Assembly: GCA_041390365.1 (NCBI GenBank)
Contig: JAWKQB010000001.1
Location: 1,054,001 to 1,118,000, forward strand
Direction of reading: 5' to 3'
From: Syntrophotaleaceae bacterium
GTDB lineage: Bacteria > Desulfobacterota > Desulfuromonadia > Desulfuromonadales > Syntrophotaleaceae
Length of the DNA stretch: 64,000 nt
Shown one piece after another: positions 41,804-51,474 of this stretch. A program made the translations under genes and the position numbers. The notes under the pieces are model-generated. The model did no database searches. It saw only the letters and a list, made by a program, of their open reading frames with translations, and was not told the DNA's origin. Position 1 is the first letter of the stretch, and each line of letters opens with the position of its first letter.

Positions 41804-42271
41804 ATGAAGAAAAAATCCAATAACTCATGGCTTTTCTCCTTTACCGACCTGGCTTTTCTGCTGCTGATCAGCCTCAGTGTCATCCCCAGTGCCGACAGTA
41901 TCAATATCCGTTTCGCGGAAATGAATGTGCCTGTCGTGCCGGACAGCACCCAACTGGCTCCCATGCAGCATTTGAGAGAGGTCTGGGAGCTTCAGGTCTA
42001 TCCGGTTACCGATGAACACCCGGTTCCCTACCGGATCATCCGCGGGGGAGTGGGCAACCGGCCCGATGCGGCGGGAGCAATGCTGCTTTCGGCAGAAGAA
42101 CTGATCCCGGCCCTGGAGTCTTTGAAACAACGAAACATTCAACCCCTGCTGCTGCCGGAAAAAACCTCCTTGAGCCAGGATTTTCTGTTTGCGGCCGGTG
42201 CCCTGGGCAGGGTCTGGTCAACCTCCGGGGGGCATACCGTGGTTCAGCCTGATCTGGCCGAAAAGGAATAG
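41804..42271 (+). CDS. ExbD/TolR-like protein
   Basis: A 155-residue protein with one N-terminal membrane segment, WLFSFTDLAFLLLISLSVIP. The aspartate in FTDLAFLLL sits where ExbD and TolR carry the proton-binding Asp. The remaining periplasmic domain is diverged (FAEMNVPVVPDSTQLAPMQH). Its position between the channel and the TonB-like gene supports the role. Sequence similarity to ExbD outside the membrane segment is weak. Confidence 0.75.
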   Translation: MKKKSNNSWLFSFTDLAFLLLISLSVIPSADSINIRFAEMNVPVVPDSTQLAPMQHLREVWELQVYPVTDEHPVPYRIIRGGVGNRPDAAGAMLLSAEELIPALESLKQRNIQPLLLPEKTSLSQDFLFAAGALGRVWSTSGGHTVVQPDLAEKE

Positions 42272-42276
42272 GGGAC

Positions 42277-43638
42277 ATGGAGCTGTGGAATAAAAGTCCC
42301 TACGGATGGGGCGGATTCCGGATTCCGATGCCCAGATCCGCCACGGATATCTATGCCGACCGGCGCAGGAACAGGGGGATCCACAAGGGGATGGAACGGC
42401 GGCGGGATCTGTTCGTCAAACCCTTCCCGCTGATGCTGTCCGATTTTCTGAGAAACGATCTCCCGCTGCCAAAAACTTCTGCCGCCGTCTCTTTTGGCCT
42501 GGGTATGGTTGTGCTTCTCTCCCTGGCCGGGTTGCTCGTGCCCCCGCTGGAGGATGAAGTCCCTGCCAGAGTGGAGATCACCGCCCGGCTTTTCGAAGAA
42601 CAGCTCACCCCGCCGAAGATTGCTCAGCCGGTGCCGCGGGATGTCCCGCCTGCGGTTGCCAAAACTCTTCCCCCGAAGCCGGTACAGGCCCCTATCCCTC
42701 CCCCGGAGGCCGTTGCTCCTGCTCTTACCAAAGAGCCGCCACCGGTTCCGGCGCCTCCGGTGAGGATCGTGGAGCGTGTTTATCCACGACCGGAGCCTGC
42801 CATCAAGGCACCGGCCAGGATGCGGAACTATGAGCCGGAACCCGCCAGAGTCGCGGCGTTGCCGGAAAACCGTTCTTTTCAAAAGATGAAAACGGCCTCG
42901 CAGAGCCAGCCGGTGAAAGCCGGTTTGCCGAAAAAAGATTATACCTTCGGAGAATCTTCGGGAAGAGCAGGCCTGCCCGCTGCAACGAACCAGCGATCGT
43001 CTTTTGCGGCTGGAACGACGGTCAATCTGCCAGCGACGTCCGGGCTTGTTTCCGATTATGGCCGTCCGGTCAGCCAGGGGGATAGCGCAGCGCCCCTGAC
43101 CGGCCGCTCCTTTGCCCCCGACCGTTCTTCTGATCAGGTCAGCCTGCGCGGGTCCTCAGGACCCGGTGCCGGTTACCGGCAGCCGGTGAACGGAAGCCCC
43201 GATTTGTCCCGAATACCGGCCACCGGCGAGGGAGTCGGCGGGCTGGGTGGGCGCGCGACATCCACCGTCGATATTCCCGGCCTCGGGCAGAGGAAAACTG
43301 TATCCGGCGGTGACCTCAAACAGAATCTACCGGCCTCCGCCGGACTTCCGAACAGCAAGATTGCCCTGGGCGGCGCCGGAGACCTCGACCCCAACCTGTT
43401 CGTCAGCCTCAATCAGCTGAAGGCCTGCATCGATCAGAGCAGGGAGGATCAACTGCGCACCCAGCTGGCGACGATGCTGGAAACGAAGGGGCAGTGTCGA
43501 AGCGGAAATATGATCTTCAAGTTCGATTTTCCGGAAACAGGTTATACAATTCAGGTCGGTATTTACAATCCCACTGACTTTTCCGACAAATGCGCGGCTT
43601 TGACTGCAGCCATAGAATGTGTCCACCATTCCAAGTGA
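42277..43638 (+). CDS. TonB/TolA-like proline-rich energy-coupling protein
   Basis: A 453-residue protein with a cytoplasmic N-terminus of about 65 residues, one membrane helix (AAVSFGLGMVVLLSLAGLLV), a Pro-rich spacer (VPRDVPPAVAKTLPPKPVQA, PIPPPEAVAP), a glycine- and serine-rich linker and a C-terminal cysteine-containing domain (QLKACIDQSREDQLRTQLAT, KGQCRSGNMIFKFDF, KCAALTAAIECVHH). The layout is that of TonB or TolA, but the C-terminal domain does not match either. The four cysteines may form disulfides in the periplasm. It starts 5 bp after the ExbD-like gene. Confidence 0.75.
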   Translation: MELWNKSPYGWGGFRIPMPRSATDIYADRRRNRGIHKGMERRRDLFVKPFPLMLSDFLRNDLPLPKTSAAVSFGLGMVVLLSLAGLLVPPLEDEVPARVEITARLFEEQLTPPKIAQPVPRDVPPAVAKTLPPKPVQAPIPPPEAVAPALTKEPPPVPAPPVRIVERVYPRPEPAIKAPARMRNYEPEPARVAALPENRSFQKMKTASQSQPVKAGLPKKDYTFGESSGRAGLPAATNQRSSFAAGTTVNLPATSGLVSDYGRPVSQGDSAAPLTGRSFAPDRSSDQVSLRGSSGPGAGYRQPVNGSPDLSRIPATGEGVGGLGGRATSTVDIPGLGQRKTVSGGDLKQNLPASAGLPNSKIALGGAGDLDPNLFVSLNQLKACIDQSREDQLRTQLATMLETKGQCRSGNMIFKFDFPETGYTIQVGIYNPTDFSDKCAALTAAIECVHHSK

Positions 43639-43646
43639 GGAAATCC

Positions 43647-45704
43647 ATGAAATGTAACCGGATCCTGTTTGCACTGTATCTACTGTTCCTTGCGCCTTCC
43701 CTGGCATTGGCCTCGGAAATCTCCTTATCCCAATGGGACTCACTGCTCGACGTCAGCTACCGTTTCACCTGGTATCCGCAGAGCGATCTGCAATCGCTGC
43801 TGGAGGAAAAAGGGCGGGAATACGGAATGAGCCTCGAGGATTACCGGGAGGCCGTGCAAAATGAGCTCGGTATTGCGACCGGCACAGGTGGGCGGCTCGA
43901 TGCGGCTTCAATGACCGGCGGAAAGGCGTGGAAGAAGTATTTTCTCCTTTCCCAGGCGGAGTATGTGCTCTTCCTCAATTCCGGGAACAGTGTGCACCTG
44001 GATAACGCCCGCGTGGCCCTGTCGACTCTCGAAGCCAGGGAGCAGCTGGATGTTTCCTTCTGGTCTCACTTTTTCCAAACCCACTCGGCCCTGGAACAGA
44101 ACGATCGCCAGGCTTTCATGAGGGGTGTGTTCGATGTCTGGCAGAACGATATTCTCAAGCTCGAAGTCGATGATCTGCGCCTGCAGGGCGACCTCGGAAA
44201 GGCGGGTTTCATTAAAAGCCTCCCGTATCTGTATGAAAACCTCGCTCACCTGATCATTACCCGTGCCATTATCGAAAAGGAGATGAGCAATCTGGCGCCG
44301 TTGGGAGCCATCATTCTGGCCCTGAAAGGCAAACTGACCGTGGAAAACGGCTATCGCACCGTCGTCGAAGCCGTTGCTGAAAGGATGAGCGGCATCAACT
44401 CGGATAACCATAATCTGAATTTTGCCGTCGCCTTTCTCGAGGCGACCGCCAGCCGCAACACCTTTGAGGAGGAAAAAGATCCGGCCAGGCTCGTGGACCG
44501 GTTCAATCGGGCCGAAAAATTCTATCGGCTGGCACTGACCTGGGCGAACACCAAAAAAGGCAGGGCCGCGGTACTGCCGCAATACCTGGGCTTCCTGAAC
44601 TATGTGACCCGCCGTCTGTCCGACCCTCAAGATCCGCTGACCGGTGAAAGCTTTTTTGCCGCCATCCCGGGAACGGCCGACCACTACCTGGATCAGGCCA
44701 TTGCCCTTTACGACGATCTGGCCGGGCCGAAGGTTCAGGAGGAGGGGATCGCCTCCGCCGGTTTCAGGCAGTCAGACAATTATCTGGCGGCCATGCACAA
44801 GCTTTGGGATGCCTCGGCCAAGCTGGCGATCATGCTCGGCACCTATTACAAGGGACAAGCGGTTGGCCAGAGGCGAACGGCCGGTTTCCCTGCGGAAACT
44901 CCGCTTCTCAAGTATTGCGCTCTTTTCGACAGGCATGCCAGGACCAATCAGGACATCGTGCCCGACAACGCTTTTTTCCTGGTCGCTTTTGCCGCCGGAG
45001 AACTGGCCGGAATCTATCGGGAACAGGGCGAATTCAGCACCGATTCCCGGGCCGGCGATCTATTTTTCGGCTATCAGCTGCAGGCTGTCGAAATCTTCCC
45101 CATGGATATCCTGGGAATTCTGCAACTGGCCTATCAGTCCAGCCTCGATGGGAAAATCGAAGGCTATTTTTCATACACCAGTCCGATTGCCCAACGGCTC
45201 AGGGGAAGCGAACCGGTGCGGCGCTGGCGTGCCTCGAATCAGACCGAATATGACCGCCTCGTGGCGGCAGTGCCCTCCACGGTTCCCCAGATCATGGACA
45301 ATGCCTACCCCCTGATCAACTTTATCCAGGACACGGGAGGGTCCGAGGACGGAATGTACCGCAAGACCCTGGCCATGAACCAGGTGCTGTTCGTCACCGC
45401 CAAGGAAAAAAACAGCCAAATCGCGGAAAAACTTTTGCGGGCAGTTGGTTCCGCCGATTTTTCCGACGGCACCATTGTGCTTGACGATGGTCTCAGGTCC
45501 CAGATCCCCTTGCAGGTGGCCGATCATGTCCAGCAAGCTCTGTCCGAGTCCCCCGTCTATCACTTTGGCAAGCTGAAAAACGAACTCTATGCTTCGCTGA
45601 CAAGTCCGGTTCACAGCCTGTTGCGGGAGCTTTTCTATGAAATCCCCTACGGGCAGCACCAGTATCCGAAAATTCTTCAAAAATACGGTCATGCAGCCAG
45701 ATAG
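43647..45704 (+). CDS. Large exported helical protein of the Ton-like cluster
   Basis: A 685-residue protein with signal peptide MKCNRILFALYLLFLAPSLA and an all-helical mature part without cysteines in obvious pairs or enzyme motifs. Repeated helix pairs (RFNRAEKFYRLALTWANTKK, DHYLDQAIALYDDLAGPKVQ) suggest a TPR-like solenoid. The ATG at 43647 follows AAGTGAGGAAATCC, 8 bp after the previous stop. Being the last gene of the cluster and exported, it is the best candidate for the periplasmic or surface component moved or loaded by the energised complex. No family recognised. Confidence 0.7.
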   Translation: MKCNRILFALYLLFLAPSLALASEISLSQWDSLLDVSYRFTWYPQSDLQSLLEEKGREYGMSLEDYREAVQNELGIATGTGGRLDAASMTGGKAWKKYFLLSQAEYVLFLNSGNSVHLDNARVALSTLEAREQLDVSFWSHFFQTHSALEQNDRQAFMRGVFDVWQNDILKLEVDDLRLQGDLGKAGFIKSLPYLYENLAHLIITRAIIEKEMSNLAPLGAIILALKGKLTVENGYRTVVEAVAERMSGINSDNHNLNFAVAFLEATASRNTFEEEKDPARLVDRFNRAEKFYRLALTWANTKKGRAAVLPQYLGFLNYVTRRLSDPQDPLTGESFFAAIPGTADHYLDQAIALYDDLAGPKVQEEGIASAGFRQSDNYLAAMHKLWDASAKLAIMLGTYYKGQAVGQRRTAGFPAETPLLKYCALFDRHARTNQDIVPDNAFFLVAFAAGELAGIYREQGEFSTDSRAGDLFFGYQLQAVEIFPMDILGILQLAYQSSLDGKIEGYFSYTSPIAQRLRGSEPVRRWRASNQTEYDRLVAAVPSTVPQIMDNAYPLINFIQDTGGSEDGMYRKTLAMNQVLFVTAKEKNSQIAEKLLRAVGSADFSDGTIVLDDGLRSQIPLQVADHVQQALSESPVYHFGKLKNELYASLTSPVHSLLRELFYEIPYGQHQYPKILQKYGHAAR

Positions 45705-45755
45705 AGCAGGTGTCGAGGCGATCGGGAGCCGGGGGTGTCCAAGGGGAATTTCTCC

Positions 45756-45784
45756 TTGACACTCCAGGGGCTATTTGGTATCAA
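45756..45784 (+). promoter_or_regulatory. Promoter for tRNA-Cys
   Basis: TTGACA (45756-45761) and TATCAA (45779-45784), 17 bp apart. Confidence 0.7.
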
Positions 45785-45817
45785 TACCGTCACGTTTCAT
45801 GCCGGGAAAATTTAATC

Positions 45818-45891
<74 letters not shown>

Positions 45892-45896
45892 TATCG

Positions 45897-45942
45897 TCGA
45901 AACAGCAAAAGCCAGCCCTGAGGGTTGGCTTTTGCTGTTTCG
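45897..45942. terminator. Terminator after tRNA-Cys
   Basis: CGAAACAGCAAAAGCCAG and GGTTGGCTTTTGCTGTTTCG form a very long near-perfect stem. Confidence 0.85.
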
Positions 45943-45995
45943 ACCTGTGTTATAATCTGTGCGGAATGCTCACGGTCCGGGAAGGAGGTTTGGCC

Positions 45996-46823
45996 ATGGT
46001 TCGAAAACCGGTTGTGGCAGGAAAATTCTATCCGGAAAACAAGGAAGAGCTTTTTCGGCAAGTCAGGGATCTGATGCCGGGTGAACGGCCGGCGAGAAAA
46101 GTTGTCGGAGCGGTCGTCCCCCATGCTGGATATGTCTATTCGGGCGGTATCGCCGGCAGGACTTTCTCCGAAATTCTTTTCCCGTCGACCATAGTTCTGC
46201 TGGGCCCCAATCATACCGGGTTTGGCGCTCCCCTGGCTGTTTTCCCCTCCGGTTTCTGGGAAACCCCATTGGGGAAGGTGAGGGTAGACGCGTCCCTGAC
46301 CGATGAAATCGTACGGACATGCCCGGGGGCCATTGCGGATGACCGGGCCCACCGGTTTGAGCACTCCCTGGAGGTTCTGGTTCCCTTCATTCAGGTTCGC
46401 TCGCCCGAATCATCCATCGTTTCCATATGCGTCGGGCAAAACGAATTTCAGGAACTGGTCAATTTCGGCGATGCCCTGGGGGATCTGCTGGTTGCCTGCT
46501 CTTCCGATGTCCTGCTGGTCGCCAGTTCCGACATGACCCATTTCGAATCGGCCGAAAGGGCGCGGAAACAGGATTCGATGGCTTTGAAAACCATTCTGGA
46601 CCTGGACCCGGAAGGGCTTTATCGGGTGGTGATGAAAGAAAGGATCAGCATGTGTGGCGTTTTTCCCACCGTGGCCATGCTCTGCGCTGCTCTGAAAATG
46701 AATGCCTCTCGCGGGGTCCTGATCCAATACGGCAATTCGGGAGAGGTCACCGGAGAAATGAATGGGGTCGTCGGCTACGCCGGGGTGATAGTAGAGAAGG
46801 GGGCAGGGGAAGAATCCTTATAG
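45996..46823 (+). CDS. amrB: AmmeMemoRadiSam system protein B (MEMO1 family)
   Basis: A 275-residue MEMO1-family protein, MVRKPVVAGKFYPENKEELF. Conserved histidines and acidic residues are in VVPHAGYVYSGG, LGPNHTGFG, EHSLEVLVPFIQ and SSDMTHFE, forming the dioxygenase-like site of the family. The ATG at 45996 follows GAAGGAGG. The radical-SAM and AmrA partners are not adjacent. Its role in bacteria is not firmly established. Confidence 0.9.
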   Translation: MVRKPVVAGKFYPENKEELFRQVRDLMPGERPARKVVGAVVPHAGYVYSGGIAGRTFSEILFPSTIVLLGPNHTGFGAPLAVFPSGFWETPLGKVRVDASLTDEIVRTCPGAIADDRAHRFEHSLEVLVPFIQVRSPESSIVSICVGQNEFQELVNFGDALGDLLVACSSDVLLVASSDMTHFESAERARKQDSMALKTILDLDPEGLYRVVMKERISMCGVFPTVAMLCAALKMNASRGVLIQYGNSGEVTGEMNGVVGYAGVIVEKGAGEESL

Positions 46824-46866
46824 CGGTAAAAACACCTTGTCAACCCATAAGAGTTGCAGTATAAAA

Positions 46867-46900
46867 CGGGGGGCCGCTGCTGGCGGCCCTCTTTTTTTGC
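46867..46900 (+). terminator. Terminator after amrB
   Basis: GGGGGCCGC and GGCGGCCCTC form a stem before TTTTTTT. Confidence 0.8.
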
Positions 46901-46924
46901 ATACTCTCGATCCAGGAGCAAGAC

Positions 46925-48322
46925 ATGTCCGGAATGCGCGTACGATTCGCCCCCAGCCCGACCGGCTATCTGCATATCGGCGGCGCCCGCACCGCCCTGT
47001 TGAACTTTTTGCTGGCCCGCAAGAATCACGGGACATTCATCCTGCGGATCGAGGATACCGATGTGGCCCGTTCTACCCAGGAATCAGTCGATGCCATCCT
47101 GCAGGCCATGGAATGGCTGGGCATGAAATGCGACGAGGGGCCCTATTATCAGTCGGAGCGATTCGATCTCTACAGGTTGAAAATTGCTCAGATGGTGGAT
47201 CGTGGCACCGCCTACCGCTGCTATTGCACACCGGAGGAACTCGAGGCCAAACGGAAGCTGGCGGAGGAGGAAAAGCGTAAGCCCAAGTACGACGGCACCT
47301 GCCGAAATCGGAAAGACGTGCCCGAAGGGACCCCCTACGTCGTTCGCTTTCGCTGCCCCGATACGGGAATCACCTCCTTCAACGACCGCATCAAGGGCCC
47401 CATTTCTTTTCAGAACGAAGAGTTGGACGACCTGATTCTGCAACGTTCCGACGGAACCCCCACCTACAATGTGGTGGTGGTGGTCGACGACGCCGAAATG
47501 GGCATCACCCTGGTGGTCAGGGGGGACGACCACATCAACAATACCCCCCGTCAGATCCTCTTGTACCAGGCCATGGGCTATTCTGTTCCCGAGTTCGCCC
47601 ATGTACCGATGATCCTGGGCTCGGATCAGAAACGGCTATCCAAACGGCATGGAGCCACCTCCGTCATGGCTTACCGGGATCTGGGTTTTCTGCCGGAAGC
47701 CCTGGTCAACTATCTGGTCCGTCTCGGGTGGTCCTACGGCGATCAGGAAATTTTTTCCATGGAGGAACTGATCGAAAAGTTTTCCCTGGAAAACGTCGGA
47801 AAGTCGGCGGGAGTGTTCAACCCGGACAAGCTGCTCTGGCTCAACAGCCATTATATCAAGACGGGTGATCCGAAAAGGCTGGCGGGACTTCTGGTCGAGT
47901 ATCTGGAAAAAGAGGGTACGAAAGTTGGCTCCGGTTCCGAACTCGAGGCCATCGTCGCCGCTCTCCAGGACCGCTCAAAGACCATGGTCGAGATGGCCCA
48001 GGAGGCACGCTGTTTCCTCTCCGATGAAGTGATTTTTGAAGAAAACGCCGCCGAAAAGTTTTTGGTGGAGGAAAACCGTTCCGTTTTCGAAGCTTTAATC
48101 GAACACCTGAAAGGTTGCAGGGACTGGCGGGAAGCGGTGCTGGACCAGGTTTTCAAGGATCTGCTGGAAAAGACCTCTTTCAAATTCGGCAAGGTGGCCC
48201 AACCGGCCAGGGTGGCGCTGTTCGGGAGTGCAAAAGGCCCCGGTCTGAGCCTGATCATGCAGATTCTGGGAAAGGAAAAATCCCTTGACCGGTTGGAGAA
48301 GGCTCTTTTGGGGCTGAAGTGA
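46925..48322 (+). CDS. gltX: Glutamyl-tRNA synthetase
   Basis: A 465-residue class I aminoacyl-tRNA synthetase. The HIGH-type motif is APSPTGYLHIGGARTAL near the start and the KMSKS-type motif is KRLSKRHGATSV near residue 240. The catalytic domain contains the RIEDTDVARS and FADVVRGDDHINN-type segments (here VVRGDDHINNTPRQ). Length is full. It is preceded by AGGAGCAAGAC. A long terminator follows. Confidence 0.97.
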   Translation: MSGMRVRFAPSPTGYLHIGGARTALLNFLLARKNHGTFILRIEDTDVARSTQESVDAILQAMEWLGMKCDEGPYYQSERFDLYRLKIAQMVDRGTAYRCYCTPEELEAKRKLAEEEKRKPKYDGTCRNRKDVPEGTPYVVRFRCPDTGITSFNDRIKGPISFQNEELDDLILQRSDGTPTYNVVVVVDDAEMGITLVVRGDDHINNTPRQILLYQAMGYSVPEFAHVPMILGSDQKRLSKRHGATSVMAYRDLGFLPEALVNYLVRLGWSYGDQEIFSMEELIEKFSLENVGKSAGVFNPDKLLWLNSHYIKTGDPKRLAGLLVEYLEKEGTKVGSGSELEAIVAALQDRSKTMVEMAQEARCFLSDEVIFEENAAEKFLVEENRSVFEALIEHLKGCRDWREAVLDQVFKDLLEKTSFKFGKVAQPARVALFGSAKGPGLSLIMQILGKEKSLDRLEKALLGLK

Positions 48323-48354
48323 CGATTTTTTATCAGGATGAAGTCGGTTTTCAA

Positions 48355-48398
48355 GGGGTGCGCATCGATTTTCCGATCGGTGTCGCACCCCGTTTTGT
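48355..48398 (+). terminator. Terminator after gltX
   Basis: GGGGTGCG and CGCACCCC are perfectly complementary with inner partial pairing (CGATTTTCCGATCG), followed by GTTTTGTT. Confidence 0.75.
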
Positions 48399-48412
48399 TC
48401 GCAACTGGAAAT

Positions 48413-48471
48413 AATCGGGGTTGCTATCGGTATCGGGGTCGGGGTCGAAAAGTAGTCTTTCGATACCGACG
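48413..48471. repeat. Degenerate hexamer element, copy 5
   Basis: AATCGGGGTTGCTATCGG, TATCGGGGTC and GGGGTCGAAAAG units are followed by CTTTCGATACCGACG. It is a weaker relative of the other copies. It supplies codons to an apparent N-terminal extension of pepN, which is therefore not real. Confidence 0.55.
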
Positions 48472-48543
48472 CCCTCTCCGAAGAAAACGGCTCAGATTGG
48501 AAAACTGTTTTTAGCAGATACAATGGGACCATGGAGAATCGGC

Positions 48544-51198
48544 ATGGACGATACAAATAACCGCACCGTTCGGTTGAAGGACTATACCCCTCCTGAATTC
48601 CTGGTCGAAAAAACCGATCTTCGATTCGACCTCGATGAGGAGTTTACCGAGGTCCGGGCACGACTTGAGATCAGGCGTAATCCGGTGTCATCCGGCGGCA
48701 GAGCTTCTCTGGTGCTCCAGGGGCGGGACCTCGAATTGCTGGAATTGCGGCTGTCGGGTCGTGTTCTTGAAAAAGACAGGTACCATGTTGACGATCAAAC
48801 CCTGACCATAGAATCCGTTCCGGAAGAATTGGTTCTGGAAAGCCTGGTCCGGATCCGCCCCAGGGACAATACGGCGCTCGAAGGGCTTTACCTGTCCAGC
48901 GGCATCTTCTGTACCCAGTGCGAAGCCGAGGGCTTCCGTAAAATCACCTATTTTCCCGACCGTCCGGACGTCCTGTCCCGCTTTACCACCACCATTGCCG
49001 CCGATCGGGAGCGCTTTCCGGTTCTCCTGTCCAACGGCAATTCCTTGTCTTGCCGGGATCTGGAGGGCGGTCGGCATGAGATGACCTGGACGGATCCCTT
49101 CGCCAAGCCGTGCTACCTTTTTGCCCTTGTGGCCGGCCGGCTTGAATGCCTTGAAGACTATTTCATCACGGTCTCCGGGAAAAAAGTTCTCCTGCAAATA
49201 TTCGTGGAAAAACACAACCTGCACAAATGTGACCATGCCATGATTGCGCTGAAGAAGGCTATGCGATGGGATGAACAGGTCTACGGCCTGGAGTATGACC
49301 TGGATCAGTACATGATCGTGGCGGTGGATGATTTCAACATGGGCGCGATGGAAAACAAGGGGCTGAATGTCTTCAATTCCAAGTATGTGCTGGCGAAACC
49401 GGAGACGGCCACCGATGCGGACTATCAGGCGATCGAGGAAGTTATCGGACATGAATATTTCCATAATTGGACCGGCAACCGGGTCACTTGCCGCGACTGG
49501 TTCCAGCTGAGTCTCAAAGAAGGGCTGACGGTTTTTCGGGATCAGGAGTTTTCCGCTGATCAGGTATCCAGGGCGATCAAACGCATTCAGGATGTGAGGG
49601 ATCTGCGAACGGTGCAGTTCGCTGAAGACGCGGGACCTCTGGCCCATTCCGTCCGCCCTGAAAGTTATCAGGAAATCAACAATTTTTACACAGCCACCGT
49701 TTACCATAAAGGGGCGGAGGTGGTCCGCATGATCCAGACCCTGCTCGGTCCTGACCGGTTTCGTAAGGGTGTCCGCTTGTACCTGCAACGCCATGATGGT
49801 CAGGCAGCCACGGTGGAGGATTTCCTGCAGGCGATGGAGGATGTGTCCGGCCGGACCCTGGCACAGTTCCGCCTCTGGTACAGTCAGGCCGGCACCCCGA
49901 CCCTGCGGGTGAATTGCCGCCATGACCCGCAGGGGCAGGTATTCGAAATCAATGTTCGGCAGAACTGCCCTCCGACCCCTGGCCAGTCGCAAAAGCAACC
50001 GTTTCATATACCTTTGAGTATGGCTTTGCTCGATGCCGCGGGAAGGGAGATCCCTCTTCGGCTCGAAGGGGAGGAGAGTGGGGAAGGGCTGCCGGTCCGG
50101 GTTCTGGAGGTGATGGGAGAAACCCATACCTACCGTTTCACCGGCATCGCCACGCGACCGGTTCCCTCCCTGTTGAGGGGATTCTCTGCGCCAGTGCGTC
50201 TTGAGGACGACCTCGATGAGGGTGACCGGGCCTTTCTCCTCCAGTTTGACCAGGACTCCTTCTGTCGTTGGGAGGCCGGGCAGCATATCGCCAACCGGGC
50301 CATTCTCGACCTGGTGCCGCTGCGCCCTGATGCTGATACCGAGGCGATTCTTCCTGAACCCCTGGTGAAAGGCTTCCGGCAGGTTCTGCAGGATGAGAAT
50401 CTGGATCGGGGGCTTGCCGCCCAACTTCTGTCCCTGCCCTCTGAACTCTATCTGGCCGAACTGATGGAAGAAATCGACGTGGAAGGGATTTTTATGGCCA
50501 GGGAGGCGGTTCGCCGGGGATTGGCCGGACGTCTGCAGGAGGATTTTCTTGCCGGATGGCGAAAGAATCAGGAGTCCGGTCCTTATGATGTCCAGCCTGG
50601 GTCCGTCGCCCGCCGAAGCTTTAAAAACCTCTGCCTCGATTACCTGACAACCCTGGGAGGGGATAATCATCGTCTGCTGCTCGAAAGTTATCGGCAGGCG
50701 GGCAACATGACCGACAAAATCGCTGCCCTGAATCTTCTTGCCAATTGCGATATAGCAGAACGGCGTATGGCGCTGGAGGACTTTTTCCGATTCTCCGCGA
50801 ACGACCCGCTGGTTCTCGACAAGTGGTTTGCCGTGCAGGCCCGGTCAAGGCTGCCGGAAACGCTGGAGGTGGTGGTCCGGTTGACAACGCATCCGGCCTT
50901 CAACTTCAACAACCCAAACCGGGTTCGATCTCTGCTCGGGGTTTTCAGCCGGGGCAATCCACTGCGATTCCATGCCGCAGACGGCAGTGGTTATGCTTTC
51001 CTCAGCGAGCAGATCCTGCGTATCGACCGCCAGAATCCTCAACTCGCGGCAAGACTTGCGGAGGCTTTCGGTTCCTGGCGTCGTTTCGAGCCCGTGCGAC
51101 GCAAACAGATGCACATGCATCTAACCGGCATGGCGAAGGAAAAACACCTCTCCCGGGATCTTGCGGAGGTCGTAACCAGAGCTCTGCGGGGAGTTTGA
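48544..51198 (+). CDS. pepN: Aminopeptidase N (M1 family)
   Basis: An 884-residue M1 zinc aminopeptidase. The exopeptidase motif GAMENKG and the zinc motif HEYFHNWTGNRVTC followed by LKEGLTVFRD (third ligand Glu) are intact. The start MDDTNNRTVRLKDYTPPEFL gives the usual PepN length; an in-frame start at 48421 would add 41 residues from repeat sequence. It removes N-terminal residues from peptides in the cytoplasm. A bidirectional terminator separates it from the convergent cold-shock gene. Confidence 0.96.
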   Translation: MDDTNNRTVRLKDYTPPEFLVEKTDLRFDLDEEFTEVRARLEIRRNPVSSGGRASLVLQGRDLELLELRLSGRVLEKDRYHVDDQTLTIESVPEELVLESLVRIRPRDNTALEGLYLSSGIFCTQCEAEGFRKITYFPDRPDVLSRFTTTIAADRERFPVLLSNGNSLSCRDLEGGRHEMTWTDPFAKPCYLFALVAGRLECLEDYFITVSGKKVLLQIFVEKHNLHKCDHAMIALKKAMRWDEQVYGLEYDLDQYMIVAVDDFNMGAMENKGLNVFNSKYVLAKPETATDADYQAIEEVIGHEYFHNWTGNRVTCRDWFQLSLKEGLTVFRDQEFSADQVSRAIKRIQDVRDLRTVQFAEDAGPLAHSVRPESYQEINNFYTATVYHKGAEVVRMIQTLLGPDRFRKGVRLYLQRHDGQAATVEDFLQAMEDVSGRTLAQFRLWYSQAGTPTLRVNCRHDPQGQVFEINVRQNCPPTPGQSQKQPFHIPLSMALLDAAGREIPLRLEGEESGEGLPVRVLEVMGETHTYRFTGIATRPVPSLLRGFSAPVRLEDDLDEGDRAFLLQFDQDSFCRWEAGQHIANRAILDLVPLRPDADTEAILPEPLVKGFRQVLQDENLDRGLAAQLLSLPSELYLAELMEEIDVEGIFMAREAVRRGLAGRLQEDFLAGWRKNQESGPYDVQPGSVARRSFKNLCLDYLTTLGGDNHRLLLESYRQAGNMTDKIAALNLLANCDIAERRMALEDFFRFSANDPLVLDKWFAVQARSRLPETLEVVVRLTTHPAFNFNNPNRVRSLLGVFSRGNPLRFHAADGSGYAFLSEQILRIDRQNPQLAARLAEAFGSWRRFEPVRRKQMHMHLTGMAKEKHLSRDLAEVVTRALRGV

Positions 51199-51221
51199 CA
51201 GAAAACCTTCCGCCGAAAAGG

Positions 51222-51252
51222 CAAAACCCCGCCAACGGGGAGCGGGGTTTTG
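51222..51252. terminator. Shared terminator of pepN and the cold-shock gene
   Basis: AAAACCCCGC and GCGGGGTTTT form a perfect stem between two convergent genes. Confidence 0.9.
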
Positions 51253-51273
51253 GAGGATTCGAGTCGGAGGGGA

Positions 51274-51474
51274 TCAGATTTTGCGGACGTTGGCGGCCTG
51301 GGGACCTTTCTGGCCTTGAGTGATTTCAAAGCTTACCCGGTCGCCTTCGGCCAATGATTTGAAACCATCGCCCTGAATGGCCGAAAAATGCACAAATACG
51401 TCGGGTCCGGAATCCTGCTCAATAAAGCCATAACCTTTGGAATCATTGAACCATTTGACTGTTCCTTCTGCCAC
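51274..51474 (-). CDS. Cold-shock-domain protein
   Basis: A 66-residue CspA-family protein that binds single-stranded RNA and DNA. MAEGTVKWFNDSKGYGFIEQ contains RNP1 (KGYGFI) and DVFVHFSAI contains RNP2. AGGAGCAAGAAAG precedes the ATG. A leader of up to about 250 bp lies upstream, as in other csp genes. Confidence 0.96.
   Translation of the reverse strand: MAEGTVKWFNDSKGYGFIEQDSGPDVFVHFSAIQGDGFKSLAEGDRVSFEITQGQKGPQAANVRKI

Noticed and set aside
48688..50670. A 660-codon minus-strand ORF inside pepN
   Set aside because: It lies wholly within pepN, whose zinc and GAMEN motifs are certain.
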